A DNA stretch of 40,199 bases from an uncultured Hyphomicrobiales bacterium (GTDB taxonomy: Bacteria; Pseudomonadota; Alphaproteobacteria; Rhizobiales; Xanthobacteraceae), in contig CAISIV010000061.1 of the NCBI GenBank assembly GCA_903885555.1, forward strand, positions 1 through 40,199, in the 5' to 3' direction. The notes below the pieces were generated by a model. The model searched no databases, was not told where the DNA came from, and saw only the letters and a list, made by a program, of their open reading frames with translations. Both the position numbers and the translations under genes were made by a program. Positions 7,307-15,588 of this stretch are shown in pieces. Position 1 is the stretch's first letter. Every line of letters begins with the position of its first letter.

Positions 7307-8938
7307 TCAGTCAAACCGCGTCTTGGATTTGATCACGTTCATGCTTTCCGGCGTGCCGGTCATGCCGGGCCGCAGAATCCGGTAAAGCTGGAAGCGGTCG
7401 CCGTCGGCGACCAGACGCAGCCGCGACGGATCGGGATTGGGCGCTTCGTCTTCGGTGAACAGCACATAGAGATAATCGAACTTGGTCCAGTTCAGCCAGA
7501 ACGCCGGCGTGCCAGGCACCGGATGCTCGGCGGCGACGATGAGCTGGGCGGTCTGCGGCGGCGTGCCATCGATGGCGTCGACATAGTCCTTGTATTCGGG
7601 CTTGGCGTGCAGCACCTGCTTGCCGAAGACGGTAAACAGCGTCGTCACCAGCGCGCCCTTTTCGATGGCGGCGATGCAGGCGGCGTGGACGAGGCCGAGA
7701 TCGCGGACATCCTCGCCGAGCGAACGGTCGGCGTAAGCAACGAACACTTTCGAGCCGGGCTGGATGCGACGCACCGACGAGCGGAACTGGCTCGTGGAAT
7801 CCGACAACTGCGACCAGTTGTAGTCGATTTCGATCAGGCGGCCGGCGATCAAAACGATCAGCACGACGAGGAAGCCGCGGCGCACCAGACGATGACGCAA
7901 GTGCAGATCGCCGCAGGCAAACAGCATGAAGGCGATGCCGATCGGCACGCGCTGGTCCGTCATGTACGTATCGAACATGATCCGGGGCAGCGCGAAGTAG
8001 ACCGCGCCGCCTACCACGAGCAGGACAAAAACCAGCGGATGGAAACGCAGGATGCGATGACGCACGGCCCAGACGACGCCGGTCGCCATGATCGCGGTCA
8101 GCGCAAAAGCCGCGATGTCGGAATAATCGCTGATGACATACATCAGACCGTCGATCTTGCCGCGCTGCTCCCAATACGTATTGGAAATCAGGTTCATCGT
8201 CGGACTGAGATACAAGAGCGGCGCGGCGGCGAGGAACGGGAAACCGCTCAGCACGAAATCGGCGATGCGGCGCACCCCGAGTTCGCGGCGCCAGTCCCAC
8301 AGCCGCAATACTTCGAACGACAGGATGCCGACACCGTAAATGCCGAGCGCCGACAGATGACAGAAGAACAGCGCCACCACGGAGACGATCGACAGCAAAT
8401 AGCGCAGCGGCCACGGGCGGTCCCGCAGCGCGATCCAGCCCGACAGCGCCCACAGCGCGATGCCGATGCCGAACAGGTAGTTCATGAGGCCGACGAGGAA
8501 GACGTAATTATAGACCAGCGGGAATGCGAACAGCGGCAGCACAGTCCAGCGGCCGACCAGGACGCGGTTCAGCGCCAGCGTGCCGGAAATGAGCAGCGCA
8601 AACATCGCGACGATATAGGTCGAGCCGGCGGTGTAGATGTTCATCACGCGCGCCAGTGCCGGCACGATGAAATCCATCGTCAGATTCGGAATGACCTGCC
8701 AGTTCAGCTCGTAGAAATTCGACGCCAGAGGATTGGCCTGGAGCTGCACAATGATCTGCATGCGCGCCAGGTGATTGACGTAGTCCGACAGCGGCGGCAG
8801 CGGGTGGGTCCAGATCGGGATGGAGATCAGCAGCGTCAGCGCCGCAAACAGAATACCGATCTGCGCACCCGAGATTCCGGACGTGCGGAACCGCGGCGGT
8901 GCCGGGGGCGAGGTAACTGGCTTGTTGGGCGACAGCAT
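7307..8938 (-). CDS. Polytopic membrane protein, possible GT-C-type glycosyltransferase
   Basis: The 543-residue protein has a proline-rich cytosolic N-terminus, then about ten hydrophobic helices from residue 28 to about 365, and a soluble C-terminal domain of about 170 residues. The first extracytoplasmic loop holds HPLPPLSDYVNHLARM. An acidic residue in that loop after the first helix is a feature of GT-C glycosyltransferases that use lipid-linked sugars, so this assignment is possible but unproven. Other clues are the multiple aromatic-rich helices and a C-terminal segment ending in a short beta-rich FQLYRIL. No glycan or lipopolysaccharide genes are adjacent. A hypothetical membrane protein is the safe call. 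Confidence 0.65.
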   Translation of the reverse strand: MLSPNKPVTSPPAPPRFRTSGISGAQIGILFAALTLLISIPIWTHPLPPLSDYVNHLARMQIIVQLQANPLASNFYELNWQVIPNLTMDFIVPALARVMNIYTAGSTYIVAMFALLISGTLALNRVLVGRWTVLPLFAFPLVYNYVFLVGLMNYLFGIGIALWALSGWIALRDRPWPLRYLLSIVSVVALFFCHLSALGIYGVGILSFEVLRLWDWRRELGVRRIADFVLSGFPFLAAAPLLYLSPTMNLISNTYWEQRGKIDGLMYVISDYSDIAAFALTAIMATGVVWAVRHRILRFHPLVFVLLVVGGAVYFALPRIMFDTYMTDQRVPIGIAFMLFACGDLHLRHRLVRRGFLVVLIVLIAGRLIEIDYNWSQLSDSTSQFRSSVRRIQPGSKVFVAYADRSLGEDVRDLGLVHAACIAAIEKGALVTTLFTVFGKQVLHAKPEYKDYVDAIDGTPPQTAQLIVAAEHPVPGTPAFWLNWTKFDYLYVLFTEDEAPNPDPSRLRLVADGDRFQLYRILRPGMTGTPESMNVIKSKTRFD

Positions 8939-9112
8939 GCGTGGTTAAGGCTGTTCTCGTCGATTTCAGGTGAACAAGTGATGAATATGTCCGGTTCCCT
9001 GTTCAGGACGCGGATTTACAGGCCATTTGCGGCTCAGGCATGACGCTTGCTTGGAGTGCCCGGGCGTGGAATTGAACAGGTTATTGCGGACTTTAGAGCC
9101 AAGAGCTTAGCC

Positions 9113-9751
9113 ATGACCTTCCCCCAGCGTCTGATCGACGGGTACACTGCCTTCGCCGAGGGCCGCCTGCAAAGGGAACAGGCCCGCTATCACGAATTGG
9201 CAGAGGCCGGCCAGTCGCCCGAGGTGATGGTCATCGGCTGCTGCGATTCGCGGGTCTCGCCCGAGGTCATTTTCGACGCCCGTCCCGGCGAGCTGTTCGT
9301 CGTGCGCAATGTGGCGAATATCATTCCGCCCTATTCGCCGGACGGCCAGGCCCATGGCGTCTCGGCCGCGCTGGAGTTCGGCGTTGGCGCGCTTCGCATC
9401 AAACACATCGTCGTCCTGGGGCATGCCCACTGCGGCGGCGTCAAAGCTTTTGCGCAGGACAGCGAGCCGCTATCGCCCGGCGACTTCATCGGCAAATGGA
9501 TGCAATTGATGGCGCCCGCCGCCAAGAAGGTCGGACCCATGGGCGGCGCGGAAGATCATGCCGATTACCTCAAGCGGCTGGAGCACGCCAACATCGCCAA
9601 CAGCCTCGCCAACCTCATGACCTTCCCCCAACTCGCAAAGCTGATCGAGAAGGGCAAGGTTACGACCCACGGCGCCTATTTCGGCGTCGCTGAAGGCGAC
9701 CTCTCCGTCATGGACGAGGCGACCGGCGAGTTCAAACCGGTCGGACGTTGA
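9113..9751 (+). CDS. Beta-class carbonic anhydrase
   Basis: This 212-residue enzyme interconverts CO2 and bicarbonate in the cytosol. The zinc ligands are visible as Cys43 in GCCDSRVSPE, with the Asp45-Arg47 dyad, and His104 and Cys107 in GHAHCGG. Further family signatures are FVVRNVANIIPPY and SAALEFGV. The ATG at 9113 (MTFPQRLIDGY) is preferred to an upstream in-frame TTG because it matches the usual N-terminus. Bicarbonate supply suits carboxylating metabolism, but the gene stands alone with a 160-base intergenic region on each side. Confidence 0.93.
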   Translation: MTFPQRLIDGYTAFAEGRLQREQARYHELAEAGQSPEVMVIGCCDSRVSPEVIFDARPGELFVVRNVANIIPPYSPDGQAHGVSAALEFGVGALRIKHIVVLGHAHCGGVKAFAQDSEPLSPGDFIGKWMQLMAPAAKKVGPMGGAEDHADYLKRLEHANIANSLANLMTFPQLAKLIEKGKVTTHGAYFGVAEGDLSVMDEATGEFKPVGR

Positions 9752-9919
9752 TGCCCAGCACGCCACAACGATTTTAAGCAAGCCGCTTGCCGCGCCTTAA
9801 CCTTGATGCCGGCACGATCCGTATTGTTTTAGCTTTAATCTGCGGTCTTTGCCTAAGACGATAGTAAGTTCCACCCGCCAAGGATGATCGCTGTCATTCC
9901 CTGAACGGTATTGCCGGTG

Positions 9920-11098
9920 ATGGTCGAGCGATCGCTACTGGCCGAGATCGAAGGCGCCTTCGCCTCCGGCTCGGCAAAAAAACAGGTTGAGATTCTGCGG
10001 CGCGTCACCGACCTGTTCCTGGCAGGCGCCACTAATTATTCCGACGAGCAGGTCGACCTGTTCGACAATGTGATTTCGCGTCTCGCCGATAAAATCGAGA
10101 TCAAGGCGCGCGCTGAACTCGCCATCCGGCTGGCGCCGGTCGACTACGCCCCGCTCATGACGGTTTATCAACTCGCCAGCGACAGCTCGATCGAAGTCGC
10201 AGGACCTATCCTGCGACTGTCATCGCGGCTGACGGATGAAGACCTTCTGCTTATCGTCGAGCATGAGAGCCAGGACCGGCTGCTCGCCATTTCACAGCGC
10301 GCTACGCTGAGCGAAAACATCAGCGACGTACTGGTCACCCGCGGCGACCGCGACACCGTTCTCTCCGTCGCGCGCAACGCCGGCGCGCGGTTTTCCAATA
10401 ACGGTTACGGCAGACTGGTCGACCGATCCATCGACGACGAGGTTCTGGCGATCTGCGTCGGCATACGCAAGGACATTCCGCGCGATCATTTTCATACGCT
10501 GATTTCGAGAGCTTCGGAGGCGGTTTTCGCCAAGCTTGCAGCGATCAATCCGGCTTCAGTCGCCGAAGTTCAACAGGTGTTGACCGGCATTACCGGTCAA
10601 GAGCTGACCGCCGAATCGAAGGTGAAACCGAGAGCCCTGCGGGACTATCGCTACGCCGAAGAGCAATTCAACAATATGCGGCGGTCGGGTGCGCCTATGG
10701 ACAACGCCGTGCAGGAATTTGCATCGAACGGCAAGTTTCTGGAAACCGTCGCTGCGCTGGCGGCGCTCTCGCACGCACCGACAGAACTCGTGGAATTCGT
10801 CATCAGCGACCGCCGCGGCGACAATGACCCCCTGCTGATCCTGGCAAAGGCTGCGGGACTATCGTGGCCGACGGCGAAAAAGCTATGCATCTTGCGCCGG
10901 GGGCCGGGCGGCATGCCGCCGCAGGTCATGGAGGCGGCGCGTCAGAGTTTCGAGAAGCTCAAAACCGAAACCGCGCAATGTATCGTTCGCTTCTACAACG
11001 AACGGCACAACGCGCTCGATACCTTTCAGCATCTCGCGCAACAATTCCATGAGCAGGATGCAGAAACGACGATGCCGCGCGTCAGCGCGGCATCGTAA
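9920..11098 (+). CDS. DUF2336 domain-containing protein
   Basis: The 392-residue soluble protein is almost entirely alpha-helical, with HEAT-like stretches such as AELAIRLAPVDYAPLMTVYQLA, EVAGPILRLSSRLTDEDLL and RLLAISQRATLSENISDVLV. These match the DUF2336 family, which is common in Alphaproteobacteria and has no firmly known biochemical role. There is no signal peptide. The ATG at 9920 is chosen, but TTG 9911 or GTG 9917 in the same frame are possible and no strong ribosome site decides between them. The last codons form a 12-bp hairpin that may serve as a terminator for both this gene and the convergent asd. Confidence 0.8.
   Translation: MVERSLLAEIEGAFASGSAKKQVEILRRVTDLFLAGATNYSDEQVDLFDNVISRLADKIEIKARAELAIRLAPVDYAPLMTVYQLASDSSIEVAGPILRLSSRLTDEDLLLIVEHESQDRLLAISQRATLSENISDVLVTRGDRDTVLSVARNAGARFSNNGYGRLVDRSIDDEVLAICVGIRKDIPRDHFHTLISRASEAVFAKLAAINPASVAEVQQVLTGITGQELTAESKVKPRALRDYRYAEEQFNNMRRSGAPMDNAVQEFASNGKFLETVAALAALSHAPTELVEFVISDRRGDNDPLLILAKAAGLSWPTAKKLCILRRGPGGMPPQVMEAARQSFEKLKTETAQCIVRFYNERHNALDTFQHLAQQFHEQDAETTMPRVSAAS
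11069..11096. terminator. 12-bp hairpin inside the 3' end of the DUF2336 gene
   Basis: Arms 11069-11080 (ACGATGCCGCGC) and 11085-11096 (GCGCGGCATCGT) are perfectly complementary around a GTCA loop. The hairpin encodes the last residues of the DUF2336 protein and its stop codon is at 11096-11098. Read on the minus strand it lies 20 bases after the asd stop and is followed by CGTTTCT, so it could end asd transcription. No U-run follows on the plus strand. The structure is certain; the termination function is inferred. Confidence 0.5.
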
Positions 11099-11116
11099 CG
11101 ATCGCACAAATCAGAC

Positions 11117-12151
11117 TTACGCCGCCTTGCGCTTGGCCTGGATCAGCTTGCGGTTGATCAGGCACTCGGCGATCTGGATGGCGTTGAGCGCCGCGCCTTT
11201 GCGCAGGTTGTCCGAGACCACCCACATCTGCAGGCCGTTATCGACGGTCGGATCCGTGCGGATGCGGCTGATATAGGTCGCATCCTCGCCAACGCATTCA
11301 TACGGCGTGACATAGCCACCCGGCTCGTGCTTGTCGATCACCAGACATCCCGGCGCGCTGCGCAGGATCTGCGTGGCTTCCTCGACGCTGATCGGATTTT
11401 CGAACTCGACGGCGACGGCTTCGGAATGGCCGACGAACACCGGCACGCGCACGCAAGTGGCGGTCAGCTTGATTTTGGGATCAAGAATTTTCTTGGTCTC
11501 CATCATCATCTTCCACTCTTCCTTGGTGTAGCCGTCTTCCATGAACACATCGATTTCAGGAATGACGTTGAAAGCGATGCGCTTGGGGAATTTCTTGTTG
11601 ACGATCTCACCGACCGTGAACACCGCCTTGGTCTGATGGAACAGTTCGTCCATCGCGTCCTTGCCCGCGCCCGACACCGATTGATAGGTCGCGACGACGA
11701 CGCGCTTGATGGTCGCCTTGTCGTGCAGCGGCTTGAGCGCGACGACGAGCTGCGCGGTCGAGCAGTTCGGATTGGCGATGATGTTCTTCTTGGTGAATCC
11801 CGACAGCGCGTCGGCGTTCACTTCCGGCACGACCAGCGGCACGTCCGGGTCCATGCGCCAGGCCGACGAATTGTCGATCACCACCGCGCCCTGCGCGGCG
11901 ATCTTCGGCGACCATTCCTTCGACACGCTGCCGCCGGCCGACATCAGACAGATGTCGACGTCGGAGAAATCGTAGTGGTCGAGGGCTTTCACCTTGAGGG
12001 TTTTGTCGCCGAACGAGCACTCCTGGCCCATGCTCTTGCGCGACGCCAGCGCCACGACCTCATCGGCGGGAAAGCTGCGCTCAGCCAGAATGTTGAGCAT
12101 TTCGCGCCCGACATTGCCGGTGGCACCCACCACAGCGACCTTGTAACCCAT
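11117..12151 (-). CDS. asd: Aspartate-semialdehyde dehydrogenase
   Basis: The 344-residue enzyme reduces aspartyl phosphate with NADPH to aspartate semialdehyde, the branch point to lysine/diaminopimelate, threonine and methionine. It begins MGYKVAVVGATGNVGREML (NADP-binding GxTGxxG). The catalytic Cys130 is in NPNCSTAQL, and the substrate region VSGAGKDAMDEL follows. The ATG at 12151 with its GGAGAG ribosome site is chosen over a longer open frame, whose upstream 76 residues are low-quality, GC-driven sequence. It is divergent from the membrane-anchored unknown starting at 12254. Confidence 0.95.
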   Translation of the reverse strand: MGYKVAVVGATGNVGREMLNILAERSFPADEVVALASRKSMGQECSFGDKTLKVKALDHYDFSDVDICLMSAGGSVSKEWSPKIAAQGAVVIDNSSAWRMDPDVPLVVPEVNADALSGFTKKNIIANPNCSTAQLVVALKPLHDKATIKRVVVATYQSVSGAGKDAMDELFHQTKAVFTVGEIVNKKFPKRIAFNVIPEIDVFMEDGYTKEEWKMMMETKKILDPKIKLTATCVRVPVFVGHSEAVAVEFENPISVEEATQILRSAPGCLVIDKHEPGGYVTPYECVGEDATYISRIRTDPTVDNGLQMWVVSDNLRKGAALNAIQIAECLINRKLIQAKRKAA

Positions 12152-12253
12152 TGTTAACTCTCCGAAATAATATCCGCAGTGCACACGCACGCCGCACAAC
12201 CGGAATGCAGGGCTTCTAAGCGAGATTGGGCAAGATGACAACGGCGGCTTGCG

Positions 12254-13024
12254 ATGGACGACACCATGCACCCGGCCCTGCATTCCTGGCGCGACGACCT
12301 GCCCACCACCTTCGTGCGGCTCCTCGCATATGTGGGGGGCCTTGCCGTGGTTTCCACCGTCGCCGCTCAGTTCTTTCAATCACAACCGGTGATAAGCACC
12401 ATCACCCCGGTCCATAAGTCGGACTGGATCGAGATCGAGCGGCCGTTTCCGGCCTTCGCCCTTTCCATTCCCGAAGCGGCCGACGTGCCGGCCAGCTACG
12501 CCATACGCCGTCATGCCGATGGCGGCGGCCGCAAGGACATCCTGAGCCTTGGCCAGGCAGACGGCGTTGCGCCCTATCTCCAGGTCGAGATCTACCGGCC
12601 GGGCGTCGAGACGCCGCGTTTTGCCGATCCAAAAACGGAAATCGAGATTGGAGCCGCGGGCCTCGGCCCGGCCGACGTGACGAGCGATAACGAGCCGCTG
12701 GCCAGCAAGTTCGGCCCGCTGTCGATTATCACCTTTACTGCAACGAAGTCGCCGCCGCGCAAATGCCTGGCCTTCGTGCGCAGCACTGACGACCCGCGCA
12801 TGCAAATCTCCGGCTGGTTTTGCCAGGGCGGCAGCGACCTCATCGAACGCAGCACACTGGCCTGCGCACTCGACCGGTTCTCTTTGCTGGCTGCTGGCAG
12901 CGAACCGAAAGTCGGCGCACTGTTCGCGCAAGCCGAACTCAACCGGACCTTCTGCGGTCAGCGCAATCCGCTGATGGCGCCGACGCCGAAGCATCGCCTG
13001 CTGTGGAAAGCGGCTTCGCGATAA
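12254..13024 (+). CDS. Membrane-anchored hypothetical protein, 256 aa
   Basis: A hydrophobic helix at about residues 19-41 (TTFVRLLAYVGGLAVVSTVAAQFF) probably anchors the protein in the inner membrane with the remainder in the periplasm. The periplasmic part has four cysteines (PPRKCLAF, GWFCQGG, TLACALDRF and TFCGQRN). I do not recognise a named domain. ATG 12254 or 12266 could be the start. It is divergent from asd with about 100 bases between them, so the intergenic region probably contains both promoters. A palindromic repeat starts 17 bases after its stop. Confidence 0.6.
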   Translation: MDDTMHPALHSWRDDLPTTFVRLLAYVGGLAVVSTVAAQFFQSQPVISTITPVHKSDWIEIERPFPAFALSIPEAADVPASYAIRRHADGGGRKDILSLGQADGVAPYLQVEIYRPGVETPRFADPKTEIEIGAAGLGPADVTSDNEPLASKFGPLSIITFTATKSPPRKCLAFVRSTDDPRMQISGWFCQGGSDLIERSTLACALDRFSLLAAGSEPKVGALFAQAELNRTFCGQRNPLMAPTPKHRLLWKAASR

Positions 13025-13041
13025 GCGCGATACTTTTTCTT

Positions 13042-13090
13042 GCGCATGATCTTATCCGAAAACCGGTTCCCACTTTTCGGGATCATGCGC
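13042..13090. repeat. 49-bp interspersed palindromic repeat, copy 1
   Basis: The outer arms GCGCATGATC and GATCATGCGC and the inner arms CCGAAAA and TTTTCGG can fold into a 17-bp interrupted stem with a one-sided TTAT bulge. The same 49-bp sequence, differing at a single base, occurs at 19421-19469. It resembles a short palindromic repeat I know to be frequent in Bradyrhizobium-like genomes, a recollection that is not checked here. It lies 2 bases after the stop of the minus-strand cytochrome c gene and between convergent genes, so it may also act as a transcript end. Confidence 0.9.
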
Positions 13091-13092
13091 GG

Positions 13093-13476
13093 TCAGCGCT
13101 TCATGAACGGATTTTGAAAACCGCCACCGCCCGCAGGCGCGCGCGGCGGAAATGCCGCTTCGAGATAATTGAGCACGGCGTCGCGCTCCTTGGCTTCGAG
13201 CGGCGGCATCCTGTGCTTTTCCATCATCCAGTTGATCGAGTCGTCCCACTGCCGCCGGTTCATGCCTTGCGCTGCGACAAGCTTGAAACCGTGGCACGCC
13301 GTGCATGTATAGAAAGTTTCGTCACGGCCGGCGCCCGCAGGAAATTCCTCGGGACTTTCATCGCGCGGCGTGAACGTTTGCGCGACAGCGACGCTCGCGG
13401 ATAACGCAATGCCTATCGTCACGAAAAGCAGCAGCCGCGCCAAACGCGCGGCGGCAATGGCGTGAGAATATGTCAT
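13093..13476 (-). CDS. Monoheme c-type cytochrome, partner of the sulfite-oxidase-like enzyme
   Basis: The 127-residue protein has a signal peptide (residues 1 to about 33, ending SVAVAQ). It has one heme c attachment motif, CTACH, with RMPPLE downstream supplying a likely axial Met. The ATG at 13476 overlaps the stop of the upstream molybdoenzyme gene (ATGA), so the two are cotranslated. This matches the SorAB arrangement, in which a monoheme cytochrome accepts electrons from a periplasmic molybdenum sulfite dehydrogenase. A longer open frame on this strand reads back through the molybdoenzyme gene and is a shadow. The C-terminus is Gly-rich (APAGGGGFQNPFMKR). Confidence 0.87.
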   Translation of the reverse strand: MTYSHAIAAARLARLLLFVTIGIALSASVAVAQTFTPRDESPEEFPAGAGRDETFYTCTACHGFKLVAAQGMNRRQWDDSINWMMEKHRMPPLEAKERDAVLNYLEAAFPPRAPAGGGGFQNPFMKR

Positions 13477-14846
13477 CAGCCGACCAGCACCGCCACGCGA
13501 TGCATCGGATTGCCGCCATAACCCTGCGGATTCCAGTTGCCGGCGATGTGGGGCTGCATCGTACCTTTGGCGTCGGTACCCCGCGTCCAGATTTCGAAGT
13601 AACCGTCGGACGGCAGCTTCACGGTCGCGGTCCAGCGTTGCCAGTCGTATTTGTTCTTCGGCTTTTCGACCTTGGCTGAAGTCCAGGTGGCGCCGAAGTC
13701 GGTCGACACATCGACCTGCCTGACGGTGAGATCGCCGGCCCAAGCAGCACCGCGCAATTTCACTTCCTTGGTACCCGCAGGAAGTTTCGTGCCATTGGCC
13801 GGGCTGGTGATAATCGAGCGGATCGGCATCGACTCCAAATCGCGGAAGTTCTTTTCGTCCGGCTTGTCGCCCGGCACCATCGGCTTGATGGCAACACGAT
13901 ACGACGTCGCACCCATGCCGGGGCCGTCGTGAATCTTGTCGCGAATCCAGATGCGGTTCAGCCATTTGGCCGATACCGAGCCGGGCCATCCGGGAATCAT
14001 CAGACGGACCGGTCCGCCGTGGATATTTGGCAACGGCTGGCCATTGAGTTGCCAGACGATCAGATTGTTCTCGTCCATCAGCTTCTTGATCGGCACGCCG
14101 CGCGACAACGTCACGCCGGTGCCGGACAGATGCGGATCGGCGCCGTAATGCCCGCTGAACACCGCCGACGATTTCACGCCCGCCGCCTTGAGCACGTCGG
14201 CAAGCCGCACGCCGGTCCATTCCGAACAGCCGGCACCGCCATTGGTCCATTGATTGCCCCGCGCCTGCGGTGTGAAGAACGAACGGCCGTTGCCGCCGCA
14301 TTCCAGCACGAGGCGGCGCGTCACCGGCTTGTACTTCGCCTTCAACTCACCGAGCGTGAGTTCGAGCTTATTGTTGACCTCGCCGTCGACGACGAACTTC
14401 CATTTGTCCGGTTCTTTGTTTTCTTCCGGCGTCTGGCCGTTGTTGCGGACGAACAGCTTGTCGGTCGGCGTGGTGTCGTCGTCGAGCAAATTCTCCGGCG
14501 TCTCGGCAACCAAAGGCCGCTCGCCGAGCACGACGAGCTTGTCGCTCTTGCCGGGGAATTTCAGATATTGCGGGCCCTTCGGCGCCGCGGAGGCAGGCGC
14601 AGGACTTGCGCTGGGTGGCATACCGGCCGGCGAGCTTTGCGCCATTGCCGCCGGAATCATTCCGCCCGGCATGTTGGCCGCGAATGGAATGGCACCGCCG
14701 ACAGCGGCACCCATTGCGGCAAGGCCGGCGCCATTGAGAAAGCCACGGCGGCTTGGACCCGTCTCACGCCCGAACACCTCGGCATCGGCTTTCGCCGGGT
14801 CGTCGCGATAAAGCTCCTCGATAGAACGTTCGATACGCTCCGGCAT
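13476..14846 (-). CDS. Sulfite-oxidase-family molybdenum oxidoreductase (SorA-like), Tat-exported
   Basis: The 456-residue protein carries a twin-arginine signal (SRRGFLNGAG at about residues 32-41). A Ser/Pro/Ala-rich linker precedes the molybdopterin domain with RLVLECGGNGRSFF, in which Cys183 should ligate molybdenum. VVDGEVNNKLELTLGEL, GCSEWTGVRLADVL and the dimerisation domain (WAGDLTVRQVDVSTDFGATW) follow in the usual order. Paired with a c-type cytochrome it most resembles sulfite:cytochrome c oxidoreductase; SoxC-like sulfane dehydrogenase is the alternative, but no sox genes are near. A GGGAGAG ribosome site precedes the start. The likely role is periplasmic sulfite oxidation. Confidence 0.85.
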   Translation of the reverse strand: MPERIERSIEELYRDDPAKADAEVFGRETGPSRRGFLNGAGLAAMGAAVGGAIPFAANMPGGMIPAAMAQSSPAGMPPSASPAPASAAPKGPQYLKFPGKSDKLVVLGERPLVAETPENLLDDDTTPTDKLFVRNNGQTPEENKEPDKWKFVVDGEVNNKLELTLGELKAKYKPVTRRLVLECGGNGRSFFTPQARGNQWTNGGAGCSEWTGVRLADVLKAAGVKSSAVFSGHYGADPHLSGTGVTLSRGVPIKKLMDENNLIVWQLNGQPLPNIHGGPVRLMIPGWPGSVSAKWLNRIWIRDKIHDGPGMGATSYRVAIKPMVPGDKPDEKNFRDLESMPIRSIITSPANGTKLPAGTKEVKLRGAAWAGDLTVRQVDVSTDFGATWTSAKVEKPKNKYDWQRWTATVKLPSDGYFEIWTRGTDAKGTMQPHIAGNWNPQGYGGNPMHRVAVLVG

Positions 14847-15157
14847 CGTTGCTCTCCCTTATTTGCCCTCTCCAAGGCTTGGCAAACCCTAGCGCGTGGA
14901 AATTTCTTTCTCAATCGAGGGGTCTTGCAGCATGGGATTTCCGTACGGCGCCATGCGGCTCGGGAGATGCGATAGCGAATCGAAACGCCCCGGGCGGTGT
15001 TGCCCCGGCGGCGCAGGCACCGGGAAATCGACCGGCGCGAGCTAAATGGCCGCTTTTCTTAAGCAATAAGCCGCACAATCGGCCCAATCAGACCTGTCGC
15101 GACGAACCGAAGGCCGCTAGACTGCGTTGCAACATTCGGACTGGGGACTAGGGAATT
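14847..15157. other. Divergent intergenic region between sorA-like gene and small exported gene
   Basis: These 311 bases hold no convincing gene. Near the sorA-like start is a perfect palindrome CCAAG-G-CTTGG (14873-14883), overlapping a GCTTGGCAA (14877-14885) that also occurs three times before the NDH-2 gene. Promoters for both flanking genes should lie here, but no clear -35/-10 pair can be defended. An open frame covering most of it lacks coding character. Confidence 0.5.
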
Positions 15158-15517
15158 ATGGGCTTGAAAGTCATCATCAGCGCGCTTGCCGTTTGCACGG
15201 TGCTCGGCCTTCTGGCCGCCCCGGCCGATGCCGCGCCGAAAAAGCGCGTCGCTGTCGCCGATGCGCGCGGCGCCACGGTCTACCACAGCCGCGATGAAGA
15301 CGGCCGCCGCCGTACCCGCGTCATCATTCAGAAGCGTTCCTATCTCGATCCGGGCACAGAAGTGTTCAAGGGCGAAAACAGCGACCACCGCTACGCCTAT
15401 ACGCCCGGCCACAAGGCGACCGGCGTCTTGGACAACACCGCTTTCGGCACCAGCCAGTCGCCGCTGCCGAACGGCTTCAATATGCCGAGCCGCAACACGC
15501 CATTCCTGCAGTTCTGA
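15158..15517 (+). CDS. Small exported hypothetical protein, 119 aa
   Basis: It has a signal peptide (MGLKVIISALAVCTVLGLLAAPADA) cleaved before APKKR. The mature part is basic, with RGATVYHSRDEDGRRRTRVIIQKRSYLDPGTEVFKG, and lacks cysteines. I do not recognise a named family, though short periplasmic proteins of this type are common in the order. AGGG precedes the ATG. A strong terminator lies 20 bases after the stop and is shared with the convergent leuB. Confidence 0.65.
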   Translation: MGLKVIISALAVCTVLGLLAAPADAAPKKRVAVADARGATVYHSRDEDGRRRTRVIIQKRSYLDPGTEVFKGENSDHRYAYTPGHKATGVLDNTAFGTSQSPLPNGFNMPSRNTPFLQF

Positions 15518-15535
15518 TCGCAGCGAAATCGGAAT

Positions 15536-15567
15536 AAAAAAACGCCGCCCTCAAGGCGGCGTTTTTG
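15536..15567. terminator. Bidirectional rho-independent terminator between small exported gene and leuB
   Basis: Stem AACGCCGCC (15541-15549) / GGCGGCGTT (15555-15563) with a CTCAA loop is flanked by an A-run on the left and a T-run on the right. It can therefore terminate the plus-strand small gene and, read in reverse, leuB. Confidence 0.93.
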
Positions 15568-15588
15568 TTTGTGCGCGAGCGGCGCCGA

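Noticed and set aside
7523-9043. A 506-residue open frame on the plus strand opposite the membrane protein gene
   Set aside because: It is antisense to a protein with clear helices and consists of Arg/Gln/His/Asp-rich sequence typical of reverse-frame reading in GC-rich DNA.
9752-9919. CtrA-type TTAA-N7-TTAA site before the DUF2336 gene
   Set aside because: Several TTAA motifs are present (near 9774 and 9797), but none has the 7-base spacing required.
13093-14301. A 402-residue frame that would fuse cytochrome c to upstream sequence
   Set aside because: The first 275 residues overlap the SorA-like gene in another frame and lack domains. The real start at 13476 has a signal peptide and an ATGA overlap.
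14849-15151. Possible 100-residue gene between the SorA-like gene and the small exported gene
   Set aside because: Random composition, no ribosome site, no recognisable motif; the region is better explained as divergent regulatory DNA.
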